A stretch of 64,000 bases of DNA. It comes from Oidiodendron maius Zn. Taxonomy: Eukaryota; Ascomycota; Leotiomycetes; Myxotrichaceae. The notes beneath the pieces are model-generated. The model saw nothing but the letters and a program-made list of their open reading frames with translations, did not search any database and was not told the DNA's origin. Below, one piece after another: positions 21,344 to 32,015 of this stretch. The stretch is from the NCBI GenBank assembly GCA_000827325.1, contig KN832902.1, positions 1 through 64,000 on the forward strand, written 5' to 3'. The translations under genes were made by a program, and so were the position numbers. How positions within the stretch are numbered: the stretch's first letter is position 1; each line of letters begins with the position of its first letter.

Positions 21344-21585
21344 CGGAGGTCGCGGTCAAAAGTCCTGAGACGCTAGTTACACCGCCTTTTGTACAGTACT
21401 CCGCCAAGGTTCGCTTAGCAGTCGCCTAGCAACCAGATCTCACTGTAAAATTAGTGGGCTACAGGCTTATATTCCCTAATTTTATAGCTCTATAGCCTAT
21501 AGTGACTACTAAATAGCCCCCATAGCTTGAATTCTGCCGTATTGTGGCGTTTTTAGCGTCTCAGGACTTTTGACCGCGACCTCCG
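21344..21585. mobile_element. 242-bp MITE with perfect 32-bp TIRs, TA target sites
   Basis: The left end CGGAGGTCGCGGTCAAAAGT continues CCTGAGACGCTA, and the right end is its exact reverse complement over 32 bp. Both ends are flanked by TA (21342-21343 and 21586-21587), consistent with a Tc1/mariner-class non-autonomous element. Interior ~180 bp without ORF. Perfect TIRs suggest it is young. Confidence 0.85.
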
Positions 21586-21587
21586 TA

Positions 21588-22107
21588 TATGATATCGCAT
21601 TTGAACGGTCCTGCTTCAGGGGCGAGAGTCTAATGATTCCCGAATCACTATACGGCGCTTCACGACATCATCGGACCTAACCGCTGCACCTGGCCCAGCA
21701 AATAAATTGTATTCCGGGGTGTCAGCTCACACGCGCCTCTGATTCTATCTATCTATCTATGGCATCGCACTGATCAATCCGCCAGTTGTCCCCGCACCAG
21801 GCAGCGTCGATGCAGAAGTTGCGTTAAGACCGGATTGTGTTCTTTTCATCAGCTTCCTGGACTTGTCAAGTTTGGAGCAGGGATACACGTGGGTCTGCAG
21901 GTCGCGTTAAGGGTTGAGACGCGTACGCGTGTGGAAGATCTCGTAAATTCGCGTAAAATGGTCTAGTGTGCCGCTCCTGGGCTTAGCACGTCTTCGACTT
22001 GTGTTGGAGCCGGAGTTGCGTAAAGAACACATCATCAGTAACTGATCGTCGGTGTGATATACAATATACTCAATTGACCGGACTCATTTCACTTGTCACT
22101 CATTACA
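21588..22107. other. Upstream region of the orphan gene
   Basis: No coding segment. It contains a short TATC microsatellite near 21745-21760 and a CACGTG E-box-like palindrome near 21886. It is likely to include the promoter of the gene starting at 22108. Confidence 0.4.
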
Positions 22108-23048
22108 ATGCTATCGAACTGTAGCCGTTGGAACCCGGGTCAGTGAGTATCCGCCTTCTCATAGGGCTTGCACCTCTGCTCACCACCCTTCAGGCAAGAG
22201 GGTTCTCAAGCAGCGTCTCCCAGCCGCAAGCGACCGCGAAACATAGGCCCAGATAACGATCTGCCACGAGTGGCTGCATGCGAACAGGATAGATCGAAGC
22301 CTTGTGCCAGGGATATAAGAGCGAAGAACAAGCTAGACATCGACGGCTCATGGGAAGTCTCCGAACGTGCCACAACGAGTTTAAAGCAAGTAGAAAAGGT
22401 GAGAGTCGTTCCATCTCCGTAGTTCTTTTGGAGAATATGCTCGTCTGGATTCTACGCCTGACTAGAGACAGGCGGCTTTGAGATGTATAGGGGCAGGTGC
22501 AGTTATAGCGCTGACATTCTATCTAGCACCTCGCCATATTGTATGGTGCCGCGTATCTGACCGAACAGCAATATGAAAGTATCTCCGCTATTCTCAAGAA
22601 AGATGGCCCCTCTTTGGCCAACAATGGTTCACCTTATTCGCTTGCTCATAGTCAACACGCAGCCCAAGCGATTCCGGGCCACCATGATCCTGGACCTGAC
22701 CAATACCCTTGGCTTCCCACCGCCGGACTTGCAAGTTCTGTTCATCTGCCACTATCGCCAGCTATATCCAAGAGGTCAGAGGATAGCATGGGAACATCTT
22801 CCGCAGCAACTGTAACGGACGGTAGAGCCTCTTCACGCCTGGAAAGCACGTGCGAACCAGAAGGCAAACGACAGCCTCCTACACGCCTAGAGGCTGTCAA
22901 GGTCGAGCTGAAACCAGATATTTCTGGGGCTATCGATGCTCTCTTAGCTGAGACTTCCAGTGCAGCTGATAACCATGGCCCCTTACTGGTGGGAATGGCC
23001 GATCCAGTCCCCATACTAGTTTCCAACAATATAAACTTGGTAAATTAA
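22108..23048 (+). CDS. Hypothetical protein, 253 aa, three exons
   Basis: ATG at 22108. Exon 1 is 22108-22142, intron 22143-22193 (GTGAGT..CTTCAG), exon 2 22194-22398, intron 22399-22526 (GTGAGA..ATCTAG with a CTGAC branch site), exon 3 22527-23048. All phases agree and give an uninterrupted 253-residue protein. It has an early basic run SPSRKRPR that could be a nuclear localisation signal, a helical stretch across the second intron (SLKQVEKHLAILYGAAYLTE, YESISAILKK), then a Ser/Pro-rich, probably disordered region and a C-terminal SGAIDALLAETSSAAD. I do not recognise the family. Clean splice signals in a region full of transposons make it a good candidate for a real lineage-specific gene. 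Confidence 0.6.
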
Positions 23049-23929
23049 TACAAATTGCGTATCTCATGGCTATATGTGCTAACTCGGTGGGTTAGGCGCG
23101 ATCTGGGGGTGATTTAGAAGACCATTATTTTTGGCCAACGCGACCAGCGAGTTATAAATCACTTACTTGCTACTACTGGTTTAGAGGGACATGTCGAAAA
23201 AGCTCAAAAGAGTGCAGATTCGCACATGAGAATACGGGTCGGATTGCTAGACCGCCTAAACGGCAATATGCTAGTCTTTGCTAACATGTGGTATCGGTGA
23301 CGTCCTCCAAATTATGCTCGGTATCTTGCTCTTTTGGCCGGCTATATCCATACCATTTATATAACGGTAATAAGAAAATGACGTGAAAGAAGTCAATTAT
23401 TGCCCGCGGGCGGAAGGGGACATGATGGAAGGCGACGGCTATTCTCAAGAATGAATAGATACTAGGTATTCCGCGAAATAAGACTGTGTGGGTAGGTAAG
23501 ACACACGCAATAGAATGGATGGCTGAAAAGAAGTCGCACCCGTTGTAGCATCAAAGTCTGTCAGCTCCCATACGATTGCCTCTCTCACTAAGGTACCTCG
23601 ACACGAAGGATGCCCTTCCCCTAATGGGCGCCCGTGCTCTCAGTCGGAGAAAAGACTGGCTTATTTTGGTACGCGAAAACACCAAAAAGTCCGCCACTCA
23701 ATCCGGTATCTCTCGCCCTCCCACAATTCAAATTTAATACCGCTTTCAGCTTTACTTCTCAAGAAGCTGCTAAACCGGAATATTAAAAATATTATTATTT
23801 GTCAATTGTTTGTTGGTAATAACTTGGATTTATCGGAGCCGTGGAGTTGAAGACATCCCGATGACATAACTTCACGTGATCCATAAGTTAACGAGTTCTC
23901 GGTTTCGTCCTTCCAATTCTATAGCTCCT
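23049..23929. other. No gene seen
   Basis: Stop-rich DNA between the orphan gene and the tail-family relics; no inverted-repeat element was noticed. Confidence 0.4.
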
Positions 23930-24140
23930 CGTCTACAAAATCTAATTCTATCTTGTGCAACATTCCTCTACGCCTCTGCTGAATCTCCTCGGGTGTTAAC
24001 TTGCTCTTCTTTCGCTGTTCCGACTTCTCCAAAGCCTACTAGCTTGCGGCCGCGGCCTTTGACCTTCAGCTTCCTTTTGTCGCCTCCCTCTTTCCATCTC
24101 TCTATCCACAGCTGCTTTAGCCCACTACCATGCGAGATGA
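23930..24140 (-). pseudogene. Copy B of the tail family: C-terminal scrap
   Basis: On the minus strand the segment reads LTPEEIQQRRRGMLHKIELD then FVDEEL, and in a shifted frame GLKQLWIERWKEGG further upstream. These match the tails of copies A and C. No N-terminal part is found and the frames do not join, so this is a decayed fragment lying ~100 bp from copy C in the same orientation. Confidence 0.55.
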
Positions 24141-24245
24141 CTACTCATGAAGTTGGAGTTACAGCGTGGTCACTACTTTAGTATAGTGGTTTGTTACTGA
24201 AATTGGCTCTTCACGACTAATTGCCGTCAGCGTCGCCATCCTCTC

Positions 24246-26131
24246 CTACAGTTCCTCTTCGAAATCCAATTCTACCTTGTGCAACATTCCCCTCCTCCTC
24301 TGAGCCAACTCCTCTGGTGTTAATTGGCTTGCCCTTCGTTGTTTCGCCTTCTCTAAAATCCCCACTCGCTTATGATGTCGTTTAGCCTTTACCTTCCCCC
24401 CCACAGCCTTCTTTTGCTCCACCATCTTGGTCTGCCCGAGCACCTCTAACTCTCTTTCCATGCGTTGCTGCCTCCATTTCTCTCCAATCCCTACTAATGT
24501 GCGCCGTCGACTCGGTAGCCGAAACCCCCCTACCATCCTCTTCTTCCCCGTCTCCTGTCTCACTGCCTTTTCTGGCGCCGTATTCATTCTCTTCAAACTC
24601 GGCTCCTGGACCACCTGCTTTCGAATTTGAATAGTATCTTCATTTTGTAAGAGTCCTTCCCTCAATATACCACCACTTCTTTTCATTCGCTTCATGTCTG
24701 GCTCATTATCCTCCGGCATTCGTATAAAAACAGTATCCTCGCGTTCTAGAGGCCGTTTCTTTGGCTGAGCTGCCTGAACGTGGAATGGCTCCCCACTTCG
24801 CCCCTGGTTCATATCTCCATCTAAGACTATGTCGGGGTCCTCGACCCCCGCTCCATTTATAGGAGATAAATCTGGTTGGTAGACCGCGTCATTGACAGGG
24901 GTTTCCGATGGAGCGGAATGGACTAAGCTAAGTTCTCTGGCAGGAGCGATAAAGTCTCGAGTCGAATCTTGTGAAGAAGCCACTTTCGAACCCGGCGATA
25001 CCGATAAGCCCTCTTCTGCAGTCTGGTCTTCTATGATCTTAGCATCAATACCGGACACCTCTGGAGTATCGACTGAATTCGAAGTGCCATTCTCCAATAG
25101 TAATGTGGTGATATATACCTATGGTGGTCTTTATGTTGAGCATCAATGGTAAGCTGCTCGTTCTCTTGGTGTCCTGTAAAACGAGCCACTGTCAATGCTG
25201 AGTTGTGGTATACTTGATCGGAATCAGAGCTAGGCATTAGCCCCTCATCAAGGGAGTCACTATCAAAAAGCTCTTCGTATCCGGGAGAGTCCCCAGCATC
25301 AGGTGGAGCGGGATCCATTAGACCAGGAGAAGCTCTCATTGATATGAGTTTCCTCCCTTTCTGATCTTCCGTCCACTGAGCTCTAAAGCTGTCGAGCTGG
25401 CTCTTCGGCACGACCCAAACAGCCATATCTTCTGCGGCTTTCCAAGCTGTTCCCAGACCAACCTCGCTCATTTTATGGGTCGCAATTATGAAGTTAAAGC
25501 CATAGGACATAAACTGTCCCTCTTCCTCTGACAGGGTGTGCTGAGTCTGGTAGACAAGAACTTTTCGGTCGGTATGATCCCCGTACAGTAAGAAACAAGC
25601 CTGCGAACTCTCCAGCACCCCCCAGCTTGGGGTTTGCTGCTCTCTTTCACACTCAGCTAGGCTGTATGTTTTGTCAAGTGTTTTCTCCTTTTCTATCCAG
25701 CTTGCAGATAATATCCATTCAGTAGCGCTGTCTAGCGAGGCACCTTTAACCAGAGCTTGCTGTATTTGGTCCGAAGAGGCAGTCTGGGCAATAAGAAATC
25801 TTTCTTTGTTTTGCTTCCCCTTGCCTTTTATAGCACCACGCTGGGACCAATGCTGGCTGCGGCCTTGCAAAAAGGTTTCCACAACCTTCCCATGCATGCC
25901 ACGCCTCCGTACAGAGGCTTCGCCAACTCTTATGGTTGCATTGCTTCTCCTTTTAAGATGGGATTGCATAACAGCTGCACCGTTCTCCATCCACCAAATC
26001 CCTTTATCTCTCGGCATAACGCAATATTCAGCGTTGAAGGATTTGGTAAGATAATCAATAATCTTGTCCTCTCGGACGGTTCGAAACATATACCCATCTT
26101 TCCTAACCCAGACCCAGCCTTTCCGACCCAT
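24246..26131 (-). CDS. Copy C of the tail family: longest member, ~630 aa, one frame change
   Basis: Starts MGRKGWVWVRKDGYMF at 26131 and is open for 366 codons. Features: NAEYCVMPRDKGIWWMENG, a basic region (SHLKRRSNATIRVGEASVRRR), WILSASWIEKEKTLD, and a possible compact domain with SSQACFLLYGDHTDRKVLVY, FNFIIATHKMSEVGLG and DMAVWVVPKSQLDSFRAQW. An acidic stretch (ELFDSDSLDEG) follows. Near 25100 the frame shifts by one base to LENGTSNSVDTPEVS and continues with SPGSKVASSQDS, repeated R/K-rich blocks (EDTVFIRMPEDNEPDMKRMK, EDTIQIRKQVVQEPSLKRMN), and the tail TPEELAQRRRGMLHKVELDF ending EEEL at 24246. No intron bridging the shift was found. I do not recognise the family; presence of several copies suggests a multicopy or mobile origin. 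Confidence 0.55.
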
Positions 26132-26143
26132 CAGATATTCTTC

Positions 26144-26262
26144 CTAGAGAACTGTAGGAAGACTTTAAATACAAGCCCCTTTCTAGTGATGGGCCCTAGA
26201 GGTCCTTCTCCTCTGCCAGCCTTCTCCCTGTCGTAGATGAAGAGGAAGAGTTATAATAATAG
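26144..26262 (-). repeat. 5' leader of copy C, repeated at 40146-40263
   Basis: Beginning ~12 bases upstream of the ATG at 26131, about 120 bases (minus strand TATTATTATAACTCTTCCTC.. to ..CTACAGTTCTCTAG) recur almost unchanged at 40146-40263. The segment includes a TATTTAAA-like box, so it may be promoter and 5' UTR of the family. Confidence 0.75.
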
Positions 26263-26399
26263 TAGTTTATAATTCAACTTAAGGTAACGTCCCTCCCTAA
26301 GTAGCGAGCGGGCACTAAAGAAATGGGTAAAGAAGGCGAAGAGACACTTCAAGGCAAGAGCAGGAGGGCCGATAGTCCTCCCACTGGTGACAGTACACC

Positions 26400-26605
26400 C
26401 CCACTCCCAACGCAACAGCCTACGACTACACATACGTGTGTAGTCATAAGGGCTTACGCATGTTGCCACCTGCGTAGTGTATATAATTAGTGTTGTGTGT
26501 CCTGTACGCTAATCTAATCCCCTTAGTTGTCTTTGCCATGCTCATATAGTTAATACACTGAGTTTCACCTTGATTCACGACTACGACCTGTGCATTACCT
26601 GACCT
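26400..26605 (+). mobile_element. Solo-LTR-like fossil
   Basis: About 155 bp (from GGCTTACGCATGTTGCCACC near 26450 to CCTGTGCATTACC near 26600) resembles 30330-30480. Composition and layout look like an LTR-retrotransposon LTR; no retroviral-type coding region is attached. Old and degraded. A 9-bp-arm palindrome (GACTACACA/TGTGTAGTC) lies at 26422-26444. Assignment as an LTR is tentative. Confidence 0.4.
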
Positions 26606-26727
26606 TCTGTACAAGATACTTTATAGACTACTATAGTTACTACTAGTTCTATAGAAGGTATCACCAGTTAATTAAGTCAAATTTATGATTGAACTAGTAA
26701 TAAAGGTTATAACTCTATTTGCGCCTC

Positions 26728-27870
26728 CTATTTCTGGTAGCTGATGCCATGCACCAATGTTCCCACTTGCCCAATGGTGATCTCTACTGTGTCACCAGGC
26801 TCCAGGAACTGAGGCGGCTTCATTCGGGAGCCGACCCCAGACGGCGTGCCAGTCAGGAGTATACTTCCAGCCTGCAGTGTCGTGCCCTGGCTGAGGAACT
26901 GGATCAGCTGCGGTATGCTGAAAATAAGCTTCGAAGTGTTACTACTTTGTCGAACCTTGCCGTTGACTTTGGTGGTGAGTGACATCACATGCGGGTCTGG
27001 GATGAGCTAGAAGCGAGTGCCAGCGACGTCAGCAGTTACGGTCTGGATTTACTCGATCCCATAGGGCGGATGAAGAGAGTCCTCACTGTAGCAGAAACAA
27101 TGCAAGGCCCTAGCGGGCAGAACTTGTCGAAGCTTTTCGAAAAGCTGGCTTGCGGTGGCGGCTTCACTCCCACCAGAGCCGGATCGGTTTGCCATTTTCT
27201 GTAAACCAATCAGTCTACACCTCAGCAGCATTGCAAATAATTATCCGATTGCTCACCTCGCAGAAACGTCGTCGGCTACGGTGTAGCCGAGTACATATTG
27301 CATTGCGTTCTCTTGGGTGGCGTCTTTGCAGTCTCGGCCAATAACTACCACTAGCTCACCTTCGTAGTCTGCTTGGTTGTCCTGTGCGATCTTGGGGATC
27401 TCCACATCGTCGCCGTAGTTCGCGATTGTATTCGGTGTCTTCGGAAACATGACTGGAAATCGCGAAGAAGGTGATTTGGTCTCCTGCTCTTTACGGTGGC
27501 CGCGTTATTATCACGGGACGAGACTGACGAACACTAGACCCGCCGGAGGTCGGACGTATTGGGAAGAGGGGAGGGAGGAGGGGGACTTGCGGTGTTCTGC
27601 ATAATTCAGGCCGATGCAACGTACGGCGGGGACCATCAATGGTGTCAAAGGTCCTAGAAGCCGCTTTACTTGTACGATCTCATCGTGCAACACTTCATAG
27701 TTGGCCGATAGAGGGTCCCCCCGGATGAGTTTTGCTCTCAGCTCACGCTGGTTGGCAGTTATGCCTATGTCGAAGTCGTGCGAAGGCACCACGGCGTCTC
27801 CAAAGTGGGTTTGATTGTCGTGGGCGCTGACAAAGCGGATCAGTCGAGACCAAGGCGTAGCGACCGGCAT
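26728..27870 (-). CDS. Fumarylacetoacetate hydrolase (FAH) family protein, 305 aa, four exons
   Basis: Exons on the minus strand are 27540-27870, 27257-27452, 27087-27198 and 26728-27006, with introns of 87, 58 and 80 nt; every phase fits and gives 305 residues. FAH hallmarks: VRCIGLNYAEH, DYEGELVVVIGRDC and GYTVADDVSARKWQ (metal-binding acids), SFSKSFDKFCPLGPCIVSA, and LLTGTPSGVG near the C-terminus. The size fits the short two-domain group (acylpyruvate hydrolase/ring-fission-product hydrolase type), not the ~420-residue true fumarylacetoacetase. These enzymes cut C-C bonds of diketo acids in the cytosol. It is divergent from the VOC gene at 28313 with 442 bp between starts, which suggests co-regulation. 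Exact substrate unknown. Confidence 0.85.
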
Positions 27871-28312
27871 GACTGATGAGGACAGAGACAGAGGTAGAGA
27901 TGGATGATGGTCTTAGATCCGTCGTCCATGGCCCTTCGTTTATATGACATTCAAGGACATGGCTCGGCCGAACCGTGGCACGTGATCTACCCCTAAGTGC
28001 CCGAAGATCACACCTTTCTGCCTTGTACCTGGTGCGGAGCAATGCCGTGCCAAGCAATCCTCTCCAACACATGCTATGCCGTCTTTTGCCGCCCCGACTT
28101 TCCAGTCGTCCCTTTTCTCTTTCTGTATGGTATATTCGGACGCGTGACTCCATGCTATAGATTCCCTATAAAGCCTGTTGTTGAACAGGCCTAGGTCACA
28201 TCGTTTCGCCTTGTTCGCATACATCTTTACCGTCGACGTCTACTTATCGTACAACGCGACCTTCGTGATTAAAGACGAGTGGATCCCGCAGTGAGAGCAG
28301 CACTCTGATATC
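27871..28312. promoter_or_regulatory. Divergent promoter of the FAH and VOC genes
   Basis: 442 bases separate the two start codons, with no open frame of note. Both genes are intact and of compatible function, so the segment is likely a shared bidirectional control region. No specific operator was identified; a CACGTG palindrome lies near 27979. Confidence 0.6.
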
Positions 28313-28909
28313 ATGAAAGCTACAACTAATACCATTGCTGCAGTCATGCAGAGCCCAAGAGTCGTCAGTCCAAAGAAACTGGCTCATGTTGTCTTCCGGA
28401 CAGCGAAATTCCGTGCCATGATCGACTTCTACAAGACCTTTCTAGGCGCCTCGGTGGCGTTCGAGAGCGACCAAGCCGCCTTCCTTGCATATGACGAGGA
28501 ACACCACCGTATTGGCATCCTAGCCTTCAACAACCTAAAGGCATCGGACTTCCCTGTGCCAGGTCTAGAGCATGTTGCCTTCACCTTCGAATCGCTAGAC
28601 GACCTGACGGATGCATATGAGCAGCGCAAAGCCCATGGCATTCTGCCCGAGTGGTGTGTTAACCACGGGCCGACCACGAGCTTATATTACCTTGACCCTG
28701 ACGGCAACCGGGTCGAGACGCAGGTTGATAATTTCGAATCACCCGAAGAAGGATTTGCCTTTACTAGGTCACAGGCCTTCCTCGACAATCCCATTGGTAC
28801 TGATTTCGACCCGGAAGATTTGCTACGCCGTGTGAGATCTGGTGAGGATCATCGCTCTATCAAGCGACGGATAGAGACTGGGCCCAGGAAATTTCCGGGG
28901 GCGGCCTAG
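28313..28909 (+). CDS. VOC-superfamily (glyoxalase/extradiol dioxygenase-like) protein, 198 aa
   Basis: Single-exon ORF from ATG 28313. It shows the paired beta-alpha-beta modules of the vicinal oxygen chelate fold: KKLAHVVFRT (His25), PGLEHVAFTF (His87) and YYLDPDGNRVETQVDNF (Glu135), together the His-His-Glu metal set of type I extradiol dioxygenases. The FAFTRSQAFLDNPIGTDFDP tail is typical of fungal proteins annotated as biphenyl-2,3-diol dioxygenase-like. One domain pair is shorter than classical two-module ring-cleavage dioxygenases, so a ring-cleaving or an isomerase-type role are both possible. Divergent partner of the FAH hydrolase, which could process its product. A second ATG at 28346 could also start translation. 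Confidence 0.82.
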   Translation: MKATTNTIAAVMQSPRVVSPKKLAHVVFRTAKFRAMIDFYKTFLGASVAFESDQAAFLAYDEEHHRIGILAFNNLKASDFPVPGLEHVAFTFESLDDLTDAYEQRKAHGILPEWCVNHGPTTSLYYLDPDGNRVETQVDNFESPEEGFAFTRSQAFLDNPIGTDFDPEDLLRRVRSGEDHRSIKRRIETGPRKFPGAA

Positions 28910-30329
28910 TGATTATGGCCAATATCATAGAGAATCTAAACTGATAGGCAAGGACTATAATAGGGACAAATACACATAAGATTCTTTGCTACAATTGTCG
29001 AGTTGAATGTTATTAGACTGATCAAAACTGATAACTTTGAGACGGAGGAGGATCATCACTGAAGTAGCATTATTGTTCTGTGATGTACTATCCCATTCTG
29101 ATAGGCACTGGTCAAGATGATAATGTTCTTAAACAACTATCAGCAAAGCGCTAAGCCTATTCTAGCAATGTCCAAACTCGGTTCCAAGCCCTCACACAAC
29201 TAGGAACGCACGTTCTGTACGCCAAGGCCCTGAAACATCAGGTGGCTAGGTAAAGGGGGAAGGCGAGCATCAGAGAGTAAAGCCCAAGAATCAACCTCAT
29301 TACCTGAGATATAGGGACTGAATCTGACGGGTTGTTGGCGTGGCCATCCACGTGATTTATGGCTAAGGATGTAATTTTAAGCCTAGTGTTGCCCAGTAAC
29401 TAGCTTGTACCGCGCAGCTAATCATTTAACTAATGCTCTAGCTGTATTTCGCCGCTAAAGAATCTCGAAACAAAAGATCATTTTACTCAATTGCTCCCCC
29501 ACCATAGAGTACGATAACTAAAGATAACGGGGCAAAAGAGAAGTTTTTGATACGCAGAAAGAGCCTTTCCTTACCTGTTAGGATAGGCCAAGATTTGCTT
29601 ACTCTCGAGGCGAGCGAGAAAAGTACTTCCTATAGCAACTATAATAAAATGCTAGGGTTCTGATTTGTCCAAAATTGCCGGGTAGCTAGTATCCCTGCTT
29701 AATCCATCCTAAACCGGGTTCTGATCAGTCCAACATTCCCAGCCATTCCAGGCAGTCCTGGAGGAGAGTCTGAGAGCACGAGAGCACGATTATGCTTGAA
29801 GCACCAGGTCGTGGTCGGAACAGTCGGAAATTCGTGCGTCCGAAGTAAGCTGATACCAGATTTGGTTCTTGTTACAATTGTTCGGTTAGCTCAATCTAGT
29901 CGGTATCAGTCATATCTGCGTTACATCACAATCGGGATAGCGACACTCAAAAGACGTAAATTCAAGTTGATAGCGTTGATGGTTCATTGTCGATATTGGC
30001 TTAATTAACTTTCTTTGCTAGACATAATAACGCATAGCAGCGAGACCAAACTTAGGAGCCTCTGGAGCATGCTCCGGCATATGACTCATTCTCGTGGCTA
30101 GTGGAGGAGTACAAGAGCCATTCTTATGTTCGCGAGCACATTGAGTGTACGAATTTAGTTAGTCCAATTCATGAAACCCTCGTACTGAACACTATACTAT
30201 ATATCGCAAAAGCCGTATCAGTAGGAGAGGTATTATCGATAGCTTTGAATTTGTTGACTGGTATGAGGGCTTTAGGCACATATGTCACGCAACCACCTAA
30301 CGTACACTTAGTACGTACGATACAGGTAA
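28910..30329. other. 1.4-kb intergenic stretch without a recognisable gene
   Basis: Only short frames, including one at 30101-30403 that I cannot assign. A ~30-bp imperfect direct repeat (GGGTTCTGATTTGTCCAAAA / GGGTTCTGATCAGTCCAACA) occurs at ~29654 and ~29716. Confidence 0.4.
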
Positions 30330-30485
30330 GAGCTTACGTATGTTGTCACCTGAGTAGGTATATAGTGGGCGTTATGTCCTGTACTCTGGTCTTATCCCAT
30401 TAGTTGTCTCTGCGTTACTCAGATAGTTAATATAATACTCAGTGTTTTTACCTTGATATCTGACTACAACCTGTATACACACCCA
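30330..30485 (+). mobile_element. Second solo-LTR-like fossil
   Basis: Diverged relative of 26450-26600 in the same orientation, sharing CTTACG.ATGTTG.CACCTG, GTCCTGTAC, TTAGTTGTCT and ACTAC.ACCTGT blocks. The low identity suggests an old insertion. No internal region seen. LTR assignment is tentative. Confidence 0.4.
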
Positions 30486-30855
30486 TTTAACCTCCAATTA
30501 ACAGAATTTGAAAATATTATGCACATTAATAACCCTAAATTTTATCTTGCGACGCAAGTCACGGGTTACACAGCTGGTTGTCGAAATCGGCGAATACTCA
30601 GTAATATTGTCTAGAGTAAGGATAAAAGAGAGTGTGAGACATTTTGACCTCTTGACCCTCGTTGCAAGCCCTCACCCTACATGGCACACGTGACTAGCAT
30701 GTGACACCTTTGTGCCTGCGGCCTCGACACAGTCAAGATCTTATATTCCCACCTATAACTAGAGGATAACTTGAGATTTATTATCTAATATAGTTAGCAC
30801 AGAGGAGCCCTGAGTTCAATATACAGAACATACTCAGAACTTAAGTACTCTATAA

Positions 30856-31371
30856 CTATAGCTTCCTCAGTTGCAAGACTGGTCGCACAATCTTTCCCTG
30901 TAAATCTATTAGCAAGCGATCAAGAATACATAACGTAACATAAGATAGTGTTACTGCAAGGGAGACAGGATCAGCTGGGCTTAATATTAGAATATCGCCT
31001 TCAATTTTTGCCACACGTTCTTGCGTATCTCCTATCCAATTTGGAAAGGACGAAACCTGCATGCCGTGGAGTAGACGAGGATGTCCATCAAGGCCACGGT
31101 ATACGCTGAACTTGCCAGAATACGCCATATAGGTCCTCAGGCCATCAGCAAGCTCTTTTTCCGTACCAGCTAGCCGGTCTGAGGTATGGAAAGGGACTCG
31201 TCCAGGTGCCATCAATTGGGCGGACAGGTACCCATCGTACGAGTAGATAACAATGCCCTGGGCATTCTTTGTGAACGGATAAATAGGTTCATCACCATTC
31301 ACAGGCTCAGCGCGATAGCTGAGTAACTGCCAGGCGCCAAGAATCTTTTCGCGGAACTCTTCTACTGACAT
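30856..31371 (-). CDS. Lipocalin-like domain protein (Lipocalin_5 type), 152 aa, two exons
   Basis: Starts MSVEEFREKILGAWQLLSYR; family marks include EPIYPFTKNAQGIVIYSYDG, YLSAQLMAPGR and TYMAYSGKFSVY, and FPNWIGDTQERVAKIEGD. Exon 1 is 30955-31371 and the intron 30898-30954 (GTAACA..TTTACAG, branch GCTAAT). Exon 2 gives GKIVRPVLQLRKL, as expected for the last strand; reading through the intron gives a non-family tail, so splicing is favoured. These small beta-barrel proteins are common in fungi and bacteria, often beside oxidoreductases or biosynthetic genes; ligand unknown. It shares an upstream region of 644 bp with the divergent GST. Confidence 0.8.
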   Translation of the reverse strand: MSVEEFREKILGAWQLLSYRAEPVNGDEPIYPFTKNAQGIVIYSYDGYLSAQLMAPGRVPFHTSDRLAGTEKELADGLRTYMAYSGKFSVYRGLDGHPRLLHGMQVSSFPNWIGDTQERVAKIEGDILILSPADPVSLAVTLSYVTLCILDRLLIDLQGKIVRPVLQLRKL

Positions 31372-32015
31372 TGTTGTCGGTTGCGAGACGGTGCTAGGTT
31401 AGGGAGTTGATTCACAACAATGTATTTTGATGTTTTGATAGTGGATTGGCAGATATTTCCGGATGAATGACAGAAGTCGCAACTTGGGTTATATAGGAGC
31501 ATGAGTTCCGATCCAATAGTGTTTGTCATAATCCCCACGGCTACTCAAATCATTAACAGTATCATATGAGTGAACGATGCACCATAATCAGGGGAGCGGG
31601 TAGAGATGAGAAAGACAGCCGTTCGTGGCTGACGGTGACCCACAGCCCTGCTCACAGTAGTTTGACATGGGTAAGATAGCTTCTAAAACGTCCCCACCTA
31701 ATCGTCGGACTTAAGCGGGGTCCTCTTTGCGTAGGGACCCTGATTAAATCCGGCGACTACGACTGACATGCAAACTTCAATCTAAGGCAAATGCCGTTTC
31801 CAACCACACATTCCTCTGGGTTCCTTCGGAACGCATCCGCACAGCGGCTTTCCTCGGCTTTCCTCGGACTAAGACGATTGTCTAACAATGATTTGCCGAG
31901 TTGCATCGCCTGCCAGCAGACAAATATTATCTGAATGTTCTATCTGCCCAGAACTATATAGTCATATCATTGGCTTTCAACAAACTTCTAGCATCTTTTC
32001 ATCGCATCTGATTCA
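31372..32015. promoter_or_regulatory. Divergent upstream region of the lipocalin-like and GST genes
   Basis: 644 bases between the two start codons without a gene. It contains a tandem GGCTTTCCTC duplication near 31849-31868. Probably holds both promoters; no factor site can be named. Confidence 0.45.

Noticed and set aside
25085-25130. Intron to explain the frame change in copy C
   Set aside because: The only GT donor (GTATAT) with nearby AG acceptors gives wrong phases or introns under 30 nt.
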